Positions 9,780 through 22,403 of a DNA stretch of 64,000 bases are shown one piece after another. A program made the translations under genes and the position numbers. Each line of letters begins with the position of its first letter. Position 1 is the stretch's first letter. Below the pieces are notes generated by a model. The model made no database searches, was not told the DNA's origin, and saw only the letters and a list, made by a program, of their open reading frames with translations. The stretch is from Tretioscincus oriximinensis (taxonomy: Eukaryota > Chordata > Lepidosauria > Squamata > Gymnophthalmidae): assembly GCA_022410635.1 (NCBI GenBank), contig JAJVDF010000016.1, forward strand, positions 4,148,161-4,212,160, read 5' to 3'.

Positions 9780-11887
9780 TGAGGGGTCACTTCCTTGGCA
9801 GTTTCTCTTCTGTCTTAGCTACNTTCTCTGCCCCAAAAAGAACAAAAATTTGGCCCTTGGATTCCACAGGCCATAGGAGACACGAAGCCCACAAGCCAAA
9901 TTTTTGGNCCAATCCATTAGTAGTAAATAATTGGTAGAGCTGAGATAAAATACTCCACTACTATCAAGTATGTGGACATTTGAACAGAGAATTAGCTTTG
10001 ATCCTTCATTTGAAAGAATTTGGGATTGCTTTTTATTTATTTAAACAAATGCAATTATACTTCAACATATACAATTTTAACAGTTCCAAGTTTTGTACAT
10101 TCCTAAGGGAAAACAAGTGTATTCATAAACAATCAAGTACCGAACATTTTGTATGGATTTTATTCCCCCAGTATGCAGGGACAAAAACGGCTATTTGGGA
10201 GTCCTTTGATTTTTACAAATTTGCAGGGGTAAGTTGTTTTGGTATAAACTGATCCTTTACAAANGTTGAAGGAAAACACAAATGAAAATTTCCAGTTATC
10301 TGTTCCTTTGTTGTTCAGTTCCCACTATATGTCATTTCTGCAATGGAAGAACAATGAAGCAAAGTTTGGGTTTCATTCTAATTTCTGCATTTTCATCCTG
10401 GACCGATTAGTTTTTATGCTCAGTTCTTTGGTGACCTACATAATTATTATAAGACAGAACATATTGAATTGGAAGTAGCTACAAATGAAGATTTCTGTAG
10501 CCCATTTGCATTCTGTTATGAGATAAGAACTATTAAGGGAATTTTCTTTCTCGTGTATATGTGTGTGTGTGTGTGAGGGAGTTGTTTATGTGCATGCATG
10601 AAGGTATAAGGGAAGCAACTTCATGGCTTTGTGAGGAATTTTTTTCAGTCATTACTGTGTAGGAGTTGTGAAACTGAATTCCTGAGCAATCAGAGCAAGT
10701 AACAAAATTGTGTTGTGAGGTGATTACAGCAAAATCAGAATCAGAAAGGTATTTAAAGAACAGAAGAGGATCTTGTTTTTTTAAATAAATGAGAACGATT
10801 TGTTTCTAAAATGTGATTTCTCTTTAGGTATTTTTTCTAGTGCTTTGTGTTGACCTACTTGAACAACCATGAAAAATGATTTTGCTATCCTTTTGTGACA
10901 GGGCATTCTCAAAGAAGGTTTTCACATTCTGTTGTTGTAGAATAGCTCCAGCCGGATGAGAATTAATTAATCTTGGGCTGTCAGTGCTTCACCTTTCAGT
11001 GTCTATATTTGTACGTATCAAATCTAGCTAATTATACNTAGCTTTGAAAAAAGGAGCCATTTTCCAAAGTCAGACTACTGTGGAACAAGATGCTGAAGAA
11101 GTTGTTAAATTGTATCTACATTGAACGTCAAAACATTTAGTATGTAAACACTAATCTCAGCATCTAACATAAGTTATTTNATGCAATAGTAGCATTACTA
11201 TTCATTGTAAATATGCAGCCTTCGCCCTCTTATTACAGCAAACATTTAAGTCAGTAGATTGTACCAGAACTCTGTGTGCTTGGATGTAAATCCTACAGTG
11301 ATCAAGCTAAGCTTTGGTTTCTCACAGACTGTAAACATATTTGCAACATTGCTGTGGCCATCACAAGAGATACTAAGGACCTTCAAGCCAGAATGCTTTT
11401 GGCCCACTCCATTAGTAGTATATGCTTTTTGAATATACTATATTGGGCATATCAAAACACATCTGCATTCACAAAGAAAACACAAAATAACAGTTATCAT
11501 CAAATTTTACATTCTCCCTCAAAACACACCAAATGTAGCCATTCCAATTAATCCACTCCAAACCTTTGAATACCCATTAGTGAGAAAAGATAGAATCTGG
11601 CAAAATATAGCAAGTCCCTCAAGCTAATGTTATCCCACTTATAAATACTCAAAACATGTAAAACTTCCCCATTTATCTGCAATGGAAATCTTCAATATAA
11701 TTTCTTGATTCTACTTTCNTGTTGATGCTAGATTCAAATGCATTTTTTTAAATAAAAAAGAATCTACAAGTTTACCTTCCTCCCCAACCTCCTGCCTTGA
11801 ATATTCTAGAGAAGATGAATTAGAGATGGAATGAGGATTTTTAAAGCATTTAATTTGCACCACGAGAACACAGAAAACCTGAGAAGA
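9780..11887. other. Unique AT-rich DNA with a (TG)n repeat
   Basis: A short (TG)n run lies at about 10557-10575. Open frames of up to 91 codons (such as 9980-10252 and 11276-11551) show no recognisable domain. No mobile element identified. Confidence 0.4.
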
Positions 11888-12620
11888 TCTTGTTGGGGAT
11901 AATTAGGAATGAAATCGAAAACAAGTCAGCAAATGTTGTTTTGCCTCTTTATAAATCTGTGNAGAGGCCACATTTGAAATACTGTGTTCAATTCTGGTCA
12001 TCACATCTCAAGAGGGATATTGTGGAACTAGAGAAGGTGCAGAAAAGGACAACAAGAATGATCAAGGGTTTGGAGCATCTGTCTTATGAAATCAGGCTGC
12101 AACGTCTGGGCCTCTTCAGCCTCGAAAGGTGACATTTGAGATGTGATCTGATTGAAGTGTACAAAATCATGCATGGGATGGATAGGGTGAATAGAGAAAA
12201 AAAATTTTCTCTATCACACAACACTAGGACCAGAGGGCACTGATGGGCAGAAGAGTGAGGACAGACAAAGGAAAGTATTTTTTCACCCAGAGGGTCATCA
12301 GCCTGTGGAATTTAGTTCCTGAAGAGGTAGGAGTAGCTAACAGCTTGGATAGCTTCAAGACAGGACTAGACAGGTTCATGGACACCAAGGGTATAAATGG
12401 GTACTAGTATGGATGTATGGATGATGCCTCTGGGATGGAGCAACAGGCAGGACTCCTGAAATACCATTTGCAGGGAGTCATGAACAGGTGCATATTTTGC
12501 TTTCCTCTGTACAGACTGCCCAGGTGCATGTGGTGGGCCAATGTGTGACACAGAATGCTGTACTAAATGGGCTCTGGCCCGATTCAGTATGTCTCTTCTT
12601 ATGTTCTCATGTTCTTATCG
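11888..12620 (+). mobile_element. CR1/L2-superfamily LINE 3' end
   Basis: It translates in pieces to 'GIIRNEIENKSANVVLPLYK', '[19 protein letters not shown]' and '[18 protein letters not shown]', then 'SLSHNTRT' and 'LWN.VPEEV'. This is the region from the end of the reverse transcriptase to the ORF2 C-terminus. The 3' UTR ends in 'cttatgttctcatgttctta'. Frameshifts and a TGA after 'SLER' show it is dead. The same family occurs at 25800, 31062, 46471 and 47626. Confidence 0.88.
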
Positions 12621-14440
12621 TCTCCATTTAATTTCATTATTTCTCAATACAGTTCCACATATTTATCGAAAGCATTTTTATACTTTTACCCATTTAGAAT
12701 CTTGAAATGGCTCACAAAAGGAATGAACCCTATCAATTGACATAAAAACCATTTTTAAAAAAGTTCCTCTATGGGGAATAAAGTTTCCTGTCCTTATTTC
12801 TCCCTAGTGTAACATAGCTATTCTAAGACTGAAAATCTTGTTAGAATATTTCAGCGGAAGCCAAAAGCACCACCTTTTGCCTCTGCTGAAGGATGGAACA
12901 AACTGTTCTGTCTTGTCATTTTATTTTCAAGCAGCTGAAACAGAAGGCACAGCTGAAAGAAAAGAGCAAGAGCTGGNAACTGAGGGATTTAGTGGAGCAT
13001 TAGTTAAATTCGTCTTTCCAATCCATGAGTGTGTTTTCCGCTTCCTCTCTCTTTTTGCATACAAACGTGTGTCTTGGGGCATTATCCTTTGCGTTGTGCG
13101 TGTATGTGTGCTCATGTGGTGTGTGCAATTTAAATCATTTCGAATAGAATAAATGTGCTGCTAAGTTTGCCTCATTAGCTGAGGTGTGCAGATCTTTTCT
13201 GTAATTACTGTACTGTAAAAGCAAACAGCAGCTGGTGTTGACTAGGGAAATCTGGGCTTGGGTTTTGTGCTTGAAGACTTTTAAAAAGACGTTAATTACA
13301 GTAGAACAGTAACAGTATTCGTAACTCTAACTCTTAGTTGACAGTTTAGACATAGTTGCACTTGGATTAAAAATGTTGATATGATACATGCCTATGACTA
13401 TTTTGTTAAGTTAAACTTTCTCCTTTCCCCCTACCGTATGATTTTGGCCTCTCATACGAGCCAATGAAAAATGAGTAGTTGTTGAAGGAACAGGTCCCTC
13501 TAGGAGCATTACATATGGTGTGCCATTGAAATGAATCATACGTTATTGTTGTGAATACACATTATTGCTGCTCAGCCACTGTGCCAGTAATGGATGAACA
13601 TTCTCAGACTTGCTAAGGAAGAGTGTTATTCTGTACTTTTGCTCCTCCCTAANTAATAGTCCTGCAATAAAATCGTGGCACAATAAAAGTGTTGCAGTTA
13701 TAGACCAACATTTTTATCTAGTTGCACTTCTTTCCCCCCTTTCCATTTAAAGGATTAACTAATGTATTTGAGCTGTAATTCACCTCGTTAATCACCCACA
13801 TCCACATTTACATTTCTGTTGTTATTTCCAGCACTCAGTTTGCTGCATATTGTCTGTCCCTAGGTAGTTATTCCTTAGCATCTGAAAAAATCTTGTTATT
13901 CTTTAAAGTGCTATGAGATCCACTCACCCCGTTTGTTAGATTTTCCTCCTCCTATCTTTTCTTCAGATGACAGGCACCCATAAGTATGTGACGTTACAGG
14001 AGCAGACACCTCCCATATTTTTAGGCCTGTTNCTTATTCATCCCAGAACATGAAGATTGAACATTTTGTAAGCTAGTTATAAAGATACAGCTTAATAAAC
14101 TTTATCTGGGCTGTGTTGAAAAGACAAAGTTCAGCTTCTAAGCTTTGTATTCTAAATCTATTCATCTAAGTACAAGTCATAAACTTTTCTAATGTCTTGC
14201 AGTCGGGGCTGTATTTTGGGTGTACCCCCTGCCCTGCAAAAAAATTTATGCCCGCCCCACTCCCAACCTGAGAGTTTTCTGAAAGAAAATATTCTGGTGA
14301 GAGCCTGAAAATCTTGGTCATTTGGGACTTCCCTGCATTCTGCACATGAATTTTTTTAACATCACTTCCAGGGCAAAATTTAAATCCAGCTTCACCCAAA
14401 ATTAGGAGTGAAAGAAAAATAAATTCAAGGCCCTGCTAAA
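12621..14440. other. Unique DNA; candidate conserved non-coding sequence
   Basis: No transposon or gene recognised. Parts such as 13160-13280 and 13740-13880 have the mixed composition seen in vertebrate conserved non-coding elements, but this is only an impression from composition and absence of repeats. Confidence 0.3.
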
Positions 14441-14454
14441 CAAACAGCATTTTT

Positions 14455-14545
14455 AATGGGGGAGGGTGCCTTTAGGGGCTGGCCCTGGTTGCCAAGGCCT
14501 CCTAGTGGAACTGCAGTGAATATTTTTGTCTGGGGAGTGGGTGCC
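14455..14545 (+). mobile_element. Fragment of hAT family A long form
   Basis: The run 'gggtgcctttaggggctggc', 'cctggttgcca' and 'cctagtgg..ctgcagt' matches the internal module of the elements at 53509-53790, 57088-57294 and 61491-61912. Both termini are missing. Confidence 0.6.
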
Positions 14546-14704
14546 ACCGCTACCCCCAATTCTGCCACCTTGGGCAGCTGCCCCTCTTGCCCACCTCTAA
14601 ATAAGGATCTGCTTGCAATTTTTAAAATGAGGAGGAGCAATTGTTTGCATTAATTATTGAGCAGCGTAGCTATAGGCAATTGCATACTGGTAGATGGTAG
14701 GGGT

Positions 14705-15190
14705 TTTTTTAGAACGTAAGATGAGCCGTGCTGAATCGGGTCATAGCCTATCTAGTCCATCATCCTGTCTCTCATAGTGGCGCAGCAATTGCACTTGGGC
14801 ATTCTCAACAAATCTTCACTTGCTTTTGACTCTTTGTAAACGGCATTTAGAGAAAGCTTCCCTATCCTTTTGGTCTGGGTGCAGTTCTTAGACATTCATT
14901 CTGGTATCCATTAAAACAACTGGTCTCCATGAATTTTTCCAGTCCTAACTTAAAACTATTCAGTGGTAGCTATCAACACTTCTTCTGGAAATAAACTCCA
15001 CAAACTGATGACCTTCTGGGTGAAAAATACTTTCCCCTTGGCCATCCTAACTCTCCTGTTCATAAGCTTCAGAAAATGCCCCTAGTTCTATTTGTTGTGC
15101 AATAGGGGAAATGTTTTTTATATATCTCCCTTATCTGCCCATGCATGATTTTATTTACTTCAATAAGGTCATCCAGTATGAATATCCTTT
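14705..15190 (-). mobile_element. Diverged CR1/L2-type LINE 3' end
   Basis: On the plus strand it starts 'agaacgtaagatgagccgtg' and includes 'ctagtccatcatcctgtctc', 'ctccacaaactgatgacctt', 'gggtgaaaaatactttcc' and 'cccatgcatgattttattta'. These are inverse counterparts of the LINE 3' end seen at 25800. It is more diverged, so an older copy or another subfamily. Confidence 0.7.
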
Positions 15191-16389
15191 CCTTTTTGGA
15201 TGCATTCTTGATTTCATATTCTAAATTGCAATCTCCTTTCAAGGAGCCAGTAGCACATTCCTAATAATAAACTTGTTTTCTGACCTGATTTATTACTAAA
15301 ACACTTCTATGGATGGGTCTGCTAGACCAAAACATTCCAGTTTTGGGGAATCTAGTGGACAAGGCTACACCACTGCCAGTTCGCCCTTTCCTATCTTGCC
15401 ATTCAAAACAACATAGTTGTGTGACATTTCTATCATGATGATGTATGTGGTATTATAAATGGAGTTAGGTATGGGAAGACAAATACCGTCATAACGCAGA
15501 CATATTGTAAAATTATGACCATGATGTTTATAATTAATAATACAATAACGATGCTGTTATCTCTCAGTCACATTGCTCCCATTTTGACTGCTGCTATTTT
15601 TCCACAGGAAGCAACAGGGATCCGTACAGGGTATTTTTAGCATTACATGAAAGGCAATATAGTTGTAACATGATTCCTTATAAGCTTGGTGTTTCAGGAA
15701 AAATACATACTGACCTTTTTCCATTCTTGATATCCTCTTCTTCCTTGTGACAGATCAGATTCACAGTTCTGTAACATATGTGCCACTTTGCACACAACTA
15801 TTCTTTTTTGTGATGCCTTTCTCTGATTTGCTCACTGGGTGGTTATACGAATTATGCCACTTAGACAAAACCTTGTAGTGATACTGCATAACTGTAATCA
15901 TTTATTCATATAAGAAATGAATTGCACTTACTATGTTGTAGTGTATTTACTACTTATTTACTGAGCAACCAAATAAAGACAGAAGCACCAAAGAAATGTG
16001 TGGGTTTTTTAATCTTCTTAACTTCACAACACTCAATTTTTTTGCAGGAGTCCTTGAATATCATCCAGTTTAAGAAGCAAAGTCAACAGCAAATTATTTT
16101 CTTCTTTGCTCTCCTTTCCTTTTGAAACAGTCAGGCTTTGGCATAGTTGGGCTCAATTAGTAAATATGGGGGATGAGGTTCTTAAAAGTAAACTTATGTA
16201 TCCATTCATCTTCAAAAGAATCCCACTTTCAGGTTTGTGTTTACCTCTTGTTTTTATAACAGCAACTTAGGATAACTAGTCTACTGCTGTTATTAATAGC
16301 TTAGAAATTATTATGACAACAACGACAAGCAATGATAATGATAGAATGTATGAAAAGCATTATCATCATTTTAATAGTACTAGTAGTAA
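15191..16389. other. Unique AT-rich DNA, no gene seen
   Basis: Nothing recognised beyond AT-rich sequence and short chance frames. Confidence 0.4.
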
Positions 16390-16715
16390 ATGTTGTTGTT
16401 CAGTCATATTTAATACTTGTGACTCCATGGCAAGACCCTAATTTTTCTAGAGCTCAAGCTCATGTTCATTGCTTCCATTACGCAGTCTATCCACAATCAT
16501 CCTCTGACATCTCTTCTCCTTTTCCCCCCAATCTTTTCCAACATCAGAATGTGTTTTTTTTTCATTGAGTGCTAGCTTCTCATTATATGGCCAAAGAATT
16601 TGAGCATTAGATGCAGTATACCTTTTTCCGATAAACAGTCAGGGTAAATATCCTTCAGTATTGATTGAATCGATCTCTTTTCAGTGTAAGAAACTCTCAA
16701 AAGCATTCTTTAGCA
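16390..16715 (-). mobile_element. RTE/BovB-type LINE fragment
   Basis: The plus strand reads 'gttgttgttcagtc', 'gtgactccatgg', 'ttttccaacatcag', 'tctcattatatggccaaag', 'tcagggtaaatatccttcag.attgattga' and 'aaactctcaaaagcattctt'. This order is familiar from the inverse strand of BovB ORF C-termini. BovB elements are abundant in squamates and provide the tail of Sauria SINEs. The copy is diverged and inactive. Confidence 0.72.
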
Positions 16716-16875
16716 CTAAATAATAGAGACAGATCACTAAGATTTTTGTAATGTAGGGGCACATTTGAATGGGTCAGAGCCATATGTTTTCTCTGTTTCA
16801 CACTATTTTTAGAGATGATTCTTAAGGACTTATAGCAAAGTTTTATAGTTCATTGATGTAGTCAGCATGAAAATA

Positions 16876-16953
16876 TACTGCTCAAAACAATTAAGGGAAC
16901 ACTTAGTGTTACACTGTTATGTTAAAGTGTTCCCTTAATTGTTTTGAGCAGTA
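16876..16953. mobile_element. Tc1/mariner-type palindromic MITE, TA target
   Basis: Perfect 29-bp arms (16876-16904 and 16925-16953) begin TACTGCTCAAAACAATTAAG, separated by a 20-bp loop and flanked on both sides by TA. Perfect arms suggest a recent insertion or retained hairpin repair. Only 78 bp, with no coding capacity. Confidence 0.88.
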
Positions 16954-16955
16954 TA

Positions 16956-17660
16956 TTACTGCTCTACTATTCTAACTATTCTACTGAATCTGTCTTCCAT
17001 TTATAGATCTCTTTCCCTCGTTCAGTTTTGGCATGGCTTTTTCACCCTAAGTTCTAATCAACATTTAATTCACTTTCAGAATAAGAGACACATGAATAAA
17101 ATGTTTAGCTATTATCTTTTTGCAACGTCTGATCCCAAAAAGCATTTGGGGGATTAAATAATGTGAGAAGAAAACTGTCACTTTGTGATGTGTTCTTACT
17201 CTTGGGAAATGGGCTGAATGTGTATTAAAATTTAGATGTGTCTGGTCCTTTCCCCACCCACCCCCTTGACAAGAGACAGACATAAAATCCCTAAAATCAT
17301 CTTACCTGTGTCCTGAAGGCTAGGAATGCATAACAAATGGACATAATAACACAAAGATCAACTTTTTGTTGTTACGATAATGTAGCCAATCACAATATGG
17401 GAACAGATAAATTTTTACGCAGAAAACAAATGTTACAAACCCCACACACCCCAAATGTACCCTTCCCTCCCCATGCCCACCACACTATACCCAAGCCCTA
17501 CCTTCCTGAGACATCCTCCCCCACCCTTCCCATACTGGTCCGCTGGGGTTCATTTACATCCTATAAATTAAGCTTAATCTAACTTTTTTGTTTGTTGTGA
17601 AATTGTCTGTAGTAAATAATTTTTAATTATTTCCTATTTCTTTTTTATTTCTCTGACTTT
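16956..17660. other. Unique DNA, no gene seen
   Basis: A C-rich patch occurs near 17430-17530 (repeated 'ccca' and 'ccct' words). No gene or repeat family recognised. Confidence 0.4.
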
Positions 17661-17668
17661 CTGTAAAT

Positions 17669-17876
17669 TAGGCTGACCAGATGACCCCTTTTTTGGGGGG
17701 GTTGAAAACCAGTTTTTGGGGTGCCTCCCGTTTTCTTCTGAGGAAAAAAAAATTAAAAACAAAAAAAAGGTTCAAAATTTTTTTTGAAAAAAATTTCCTC
17801 GGAAAAAACTGGGAGGCACCCCAAAACTGAGTTTTCAAAACCCCCACCCCCAAAAAGGGGTCATCTGGTCAGCCTA
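17669..17876. mobile_element. Fold-back hAT-type MITE, family A, with 8-bp TSD
   Basis: The ends TAGGCTGACCAGATGACCCC and its exact inverse bound a 208-bp near-palindrome. It is flanked by identical 8-bp copies of CTGTAAAT (17661-17668 and 17877-17884), which fixes both boundaries and supports the hAT superfamily. Arms contain 'ggggtgcctcccgtttt'. This is the best-defined copy of the family in the window. Confidence 0.93.
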
Positions 17877-17884
17877 CTGTAAAT

Positions 17885-18290
17885 TATTATCAGTATTTAT
17901 TCTTGTAGGTCTTATTTCTGTTGCGATTTTGTCTATTATATACGGTAATCTTTCCAGCTCCAAATTTGCCATTTGATTGCCTCTTTCCAGCCTCTTAATA
18001 TCACTAATTGTGCGCAGACTATCAGATCTTCTATTATTTGCCTGTTATTGATCATCTGTATATTTTGTAAATCCCCTAAGATAATGGCCACCTTATTAGT
18101 TATTTGTATATCTATATTAAAAAAATTCTTATATCTTTTTCTATCTTGAGCCAAAATTATTGAACCTTTGGGTATAGTCTCCTATATTTTGGCATCCATG
18201 CCAGCATTGATTACTAATATTAAGGNTAAAATATCTAATTTACATGGGTGTTCTATGCCATTTGTGAAAGATTTTTCTTTTAATTTATTT
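17885..18290 (-). mobile_element. L1-type ORF2 C-terminal fragment
   Basis: The minus-strand frame 18154-17936 includes 'AQLVILRGWKEAIKWQ', matching the 'A...I.rgWK' pattern near the end of L1 ORF2. Upstream, in other frames, 'FTNGIEHPCKLDIL' is still L1-like. Frameshifts throughout. The hAT MITE at 17669 abuts it. Confidence 0.65.
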
Positions 18291-18299
18291 TTATGGGAA

Positions 18300-21200
18300 C
18301 AGATGGTGACCAATAAAGGTCAAGGAAAGCCTAGCAGATGAGAGTTAAACACTCAATGTTATGAAAGCATTGTGAGACTTCAAGACAAACAGTGTAAAAT
18401 TTGTGAATATAAATAGGCTCATTCTTTTACCTGTTTCTGTGTGTCTACAGAAATAAATATTTCTTAAAGAAGTAATGTTTGAAAACCCTGTCTGATCACA
18501 CTCTTAAGTCATTCTTGTTCTAACCTGCCAGTCAGATTAGAATTGAGGATGTTTTCAAGCTTCTACCATCATTCCGTACTTCATGTGAGCAACTGGAAAA
18601 AATTAGCGTAGAAAGAAAAAGTAATAATGAAGACTCATGAACTTCATATTGAAGGATTAGAAGAATACTACTCTCTGCAAGATGTGTGGTCATTTTTATT
18701 GTCAAAATATTATTTCAGGAATGCAGTTTTTCATGGACTCTAACCACCTCAAAGTGACCTTGATATTTCCAAATACGATGCTGCTAACACCAAAAAGACT
18801 GTATAGCTGTATAAATCAAGTTTTAAAAATTATTTTAGTTGTACTTTGTTATTTTAAAGCATTTGATCCAAAAAAGCACAAAAAGAGGTAACAAGAAAAT
18901 CATATCANCACCTCTTCTTCAGCCTCCATCTCTTCCTTTTTTAAGGAGGTGTTCAAATGTAACATCTCCAGATAATTGTTCACAGGCTGACTCAAGACAT
19001 TTCATTGTTTTCTTGCTGCCTTGGAAAGAGTCATGTGATTAATGTGAAGACTTCATGTGTCTCCTGTTGAATTGCTTGTCCTTTTCGTAGGCAAGAGGGC
19101 AATGTTGAAAAATAAAATCCATTTCTTTTATCTCATTCGATCCAGGCATTTTATTTCCCTCTGTTGTTCAAAACTTTTGCTTCCCCTTTGACTCAGATTT
19201 CTTTACCTTCACATTCATTTATTGTATCCAGAAAAATGTGTTTCNCACATTGAAGTTACAAAAGTTTGTTTTCTTGATGCACAACACCAACTTTTCTTTC
19301 CCTGTTTTTCTGACCAAAGTTATCTTATCAGTTTGCAAAGTTTTGCCACTGGGGTTGCAAGCTGAATTCTTCTTTGGAATTTTGTATGTTTGTTTGCAGC
19401 ACCCTTTCCACAAATAATTCTAGCTTATCAGCTTTATTGCAAAATGCTAGATTACTACAACCAGTGAGGGATATCTGGAAAGAACAACTTCAACACTTTG
19501 CTGATAAGCGGTAAAATGATTACAAACAGATTTTGCCAGCTAATTTTCAGATTTGAAGACCCATTAGTTAAGGAAACTGGAATGGAAGCTTTATGGCTGA
19601 AAGTATCATATATTCTTGGTAAATAGAATATTTGCTTTGGTATTCAGTTCCAAAAAAGCAGTGGCTCTCCTAAGAGGACTGGCTGATAGAGTGATTTCTT
19701 AATATATGTTAGACTTCTGTTCCATCATCACGGACTAAAGTTTAAAAACGTTTTTTGAGAGTAGAGATGCAACTCCATTGATTCTTAACCATAAAAGTCA
19801 CTAGCTATCTGTCAAGTCTAAAGACCTCTGCAGACAGGGCAAAGACATGTCAACAAAGCAAATCTTTGTTCAGATGTAATGCTTCTGTTTACAGACAAGA
19901 AACCACAATATAAAATTGTAGTTGCAGTCTCACTTAACCCATGACTGTTCTAAACATTCCTATACTCTCCCTCCTTTCACAGGCCTCAACCTTCAGATAG
20001 TCAATCACCTTCTCTTATCTCTTCATGCCATGAAAACCCCATGATGCAAGTAAGATAGGACTATTGTCAAAATGAATGAGGAAGCAGTACTGACACTATC
20101 TTGACATCTCTGACTTTAACAACCATGGTAGCTGTAGTCTAAAAAAAGAAGTCTTTTTGAACTCTATCACTTACATTAGTTTTGTTGATCAAGGATTATC
20201 AGAGAGGGTATTCTGCAAAATTAAATTTACTCTTCTTTTGGAATTTTGGAGCAGTGAATAAATTCTTACAGGATGCTGGGACCTGATGAAAGACAGAGGC
20301 AGAATTTGTGTTCTGTAGTAGAGTGAAGTTTTTTTATTCTTAACTCCTGACACAATTTCTTACAATACTGGACAGATACGTTTGTCAGAAAACATATTTT
20401 CTTGAGATCCCCTCAGATAAAGTAAAATGGGTTAGATGGATTTGCTGTGGTCATTAGGTATACCAGCAGGATTTCCAAAAGAGAAGCTCCCTTCTGAAAA
20501 CTTAACTTTGATTTTTGGTCCAGCTTAGATTAACACATATCCACTCATTAAAGGCCATTGTTATCTATTTGTATATTTATGGATGTTTCTTCTTTTAAGA
20601 ACAGTTTCTTCTTTATATAACTTATACAGTCCCTTCAACATGATTATTCCATATCTTAAGGAAGAGTGATTGGATTAAATGTGTTTATCATGTGCATACC
20701 CTACCCAAGGACTTATGGGTGAAAGACTGGATTTAAATCTTATCAATCAGTCTTTCATATCCTTGTTTTCTTCCCAAATTTATCTGCTTTCATGGTTTCT
20801 CCCACACAAGGCAATCATCCAGAACCATCCTCTATTAATAATCTTTTCCTCACATTTGCAATGCTGCATTCACTACATATGATAATTTTATGTTCTCCTT
20901 TTTACTAACAGGAATTATTTGTCTATTTACTAGTATTTTTCTACCCATACGCTATTACTGTCTTGTATCCATCCAGTTATATATTCATTCTGTTTTCTTT
21001 TTCAGTGTTTTTCCATTCTTTGTAACAAACATAACTTTTTCACTATTTTCCAATATCTTATTTTTATTTCTATTTTCACCCCCAAATTTTGGATATGAAT
21101 ATTCATTCAATATTAATATTATTAAACAGGCATGACAACACCATGGGCTTACTGATTTCTTTATTTGGATTATTTGTCATCCACCCCAAATTTTCATTCC

Positions 21201-22271
21201 GTATTTTTTTCATTCTATTATTTCTCAAAAGTTGGATAAGTTTTATAATTTTTCCTGTTCTATATATTTTTTCCTATTAGCTCGATCCTAGAAACTGAAG
21301 TTGTCGTTGAAATGTGGGCAAATATTTTTGAAGAACAGCTTCATTTCCTATAAATCCTTTCAAAGAGGCAACCATAGCGTCAAAGAGAATACCACAAGAT
21401 AAGGAAGAAATCCTAATGTTCTACATAGTTTCATTTGTCCCTATGTTCTCAGACAAAACATTCCATCCAAATATTTCCTGGATTAATAGAGTAATGTTAC
21501 ATGTTTTGTAAAAACACATTAAAACAAGAAACTAAAGTGACAGGAAAGTTCTGAAGTCTTTAATCACACACACACAGTATTACTATATACCAAGAAAATA
21601 AATACTGTAGACTCCCCTTGTTTGGTATCATGACATTCTGGAGCAAATTAAGTTTAGTTACAAGGTTTAGTTACAAGGTTGAGTGACTAGGAAGCAAAAT
21701 ATTTTGATCAGATATATGAGCAAAACATAAAGGGGTTATTGTGAAAACACATTTAGAATATAATACGGAGAGTGACTTAACAAAAAATTAAACTCCACGT
21801 GATTTTCCAGATGCAAATGGTCAATGGATACAGATTGGGGATTTATATATAGGTTTGAGCTGGACTTTATACAAATGTGTCTTGTTATATTATGAAAACG
21901 AATTAAAAATAGGAAAAATTTAAAAATCATCACTGAAGGTCTTTTTAAAAATAATAATGTGCAGAAGAGATTTCTGTGTAGATTGACGAATAATTCCTCT
22001 TAGGGTTGTCAGGTACCATTGTTGACTTTGTTCTTTGGTGACTAATGGCCTGGTCACGTATGTAATTTTAGCCAACCTTAGTTTTGAAGAATGCTAAGAA
22101 AAATGTCTTAAAATAAAATTAAAAAGACAGTTTTGAAATAAACTGAAAGATAGAAAACATAAGAATTGGTGGAGTGGTGGTAGTGTGTAGTGAGCACCCT
22201 CTACTGGCCTAGCTGTTTGAAAATGAACAACCACAAGCAGATGAATAGGTACTATCACATTGTGATGGAGA
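18300..22271. other. Long AT-rich stretch, mostly unique
   Basis: About 4 kb with no recognised transposon end, RNA gene or coding family. T-rich tracts at 20890-21270 give hydrophobic-looking frames that reflect base composition. A short (CA)n run lies at about 21566-21575. Confidence 0.4.
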
Positions 22272-22403
22272 AGATAGAATGTAAGCTTTCAGATGAAAAA
22301 TAGCTTGTAATGTGCTTTGAGTCCCTTTGTGTGAGAAAAACGGAATATAAAAACCCAATTCTTCTTCTTCGTCTTCATCTTCATCTTCTTCGTCTTCATC
22401 ATT
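22272..22403 (+). mobile_element. Sauria-type SINE 3' end with (CTT)n tail
   Basis: It includes 'agaatgtaagctttcagatg', 'cttgtaatgtgctttgagtc', 'gagaaaaacggaatataaaaac' in part, and a (TCTTC)n/(CTT)n tail to about 22400. This is the BovB-derived tail of Sauria-like SINEs. The tRNA-derived head is missing. Confidence 0.78.

Noticed and set aside
20890..21280. Hydrophobic frames resembling membrane proteins
   Set aside because: The region is T-rich, and any frame through T-rich DNA gives Phe/Leu/Ile runs. No conserved motif was seen.
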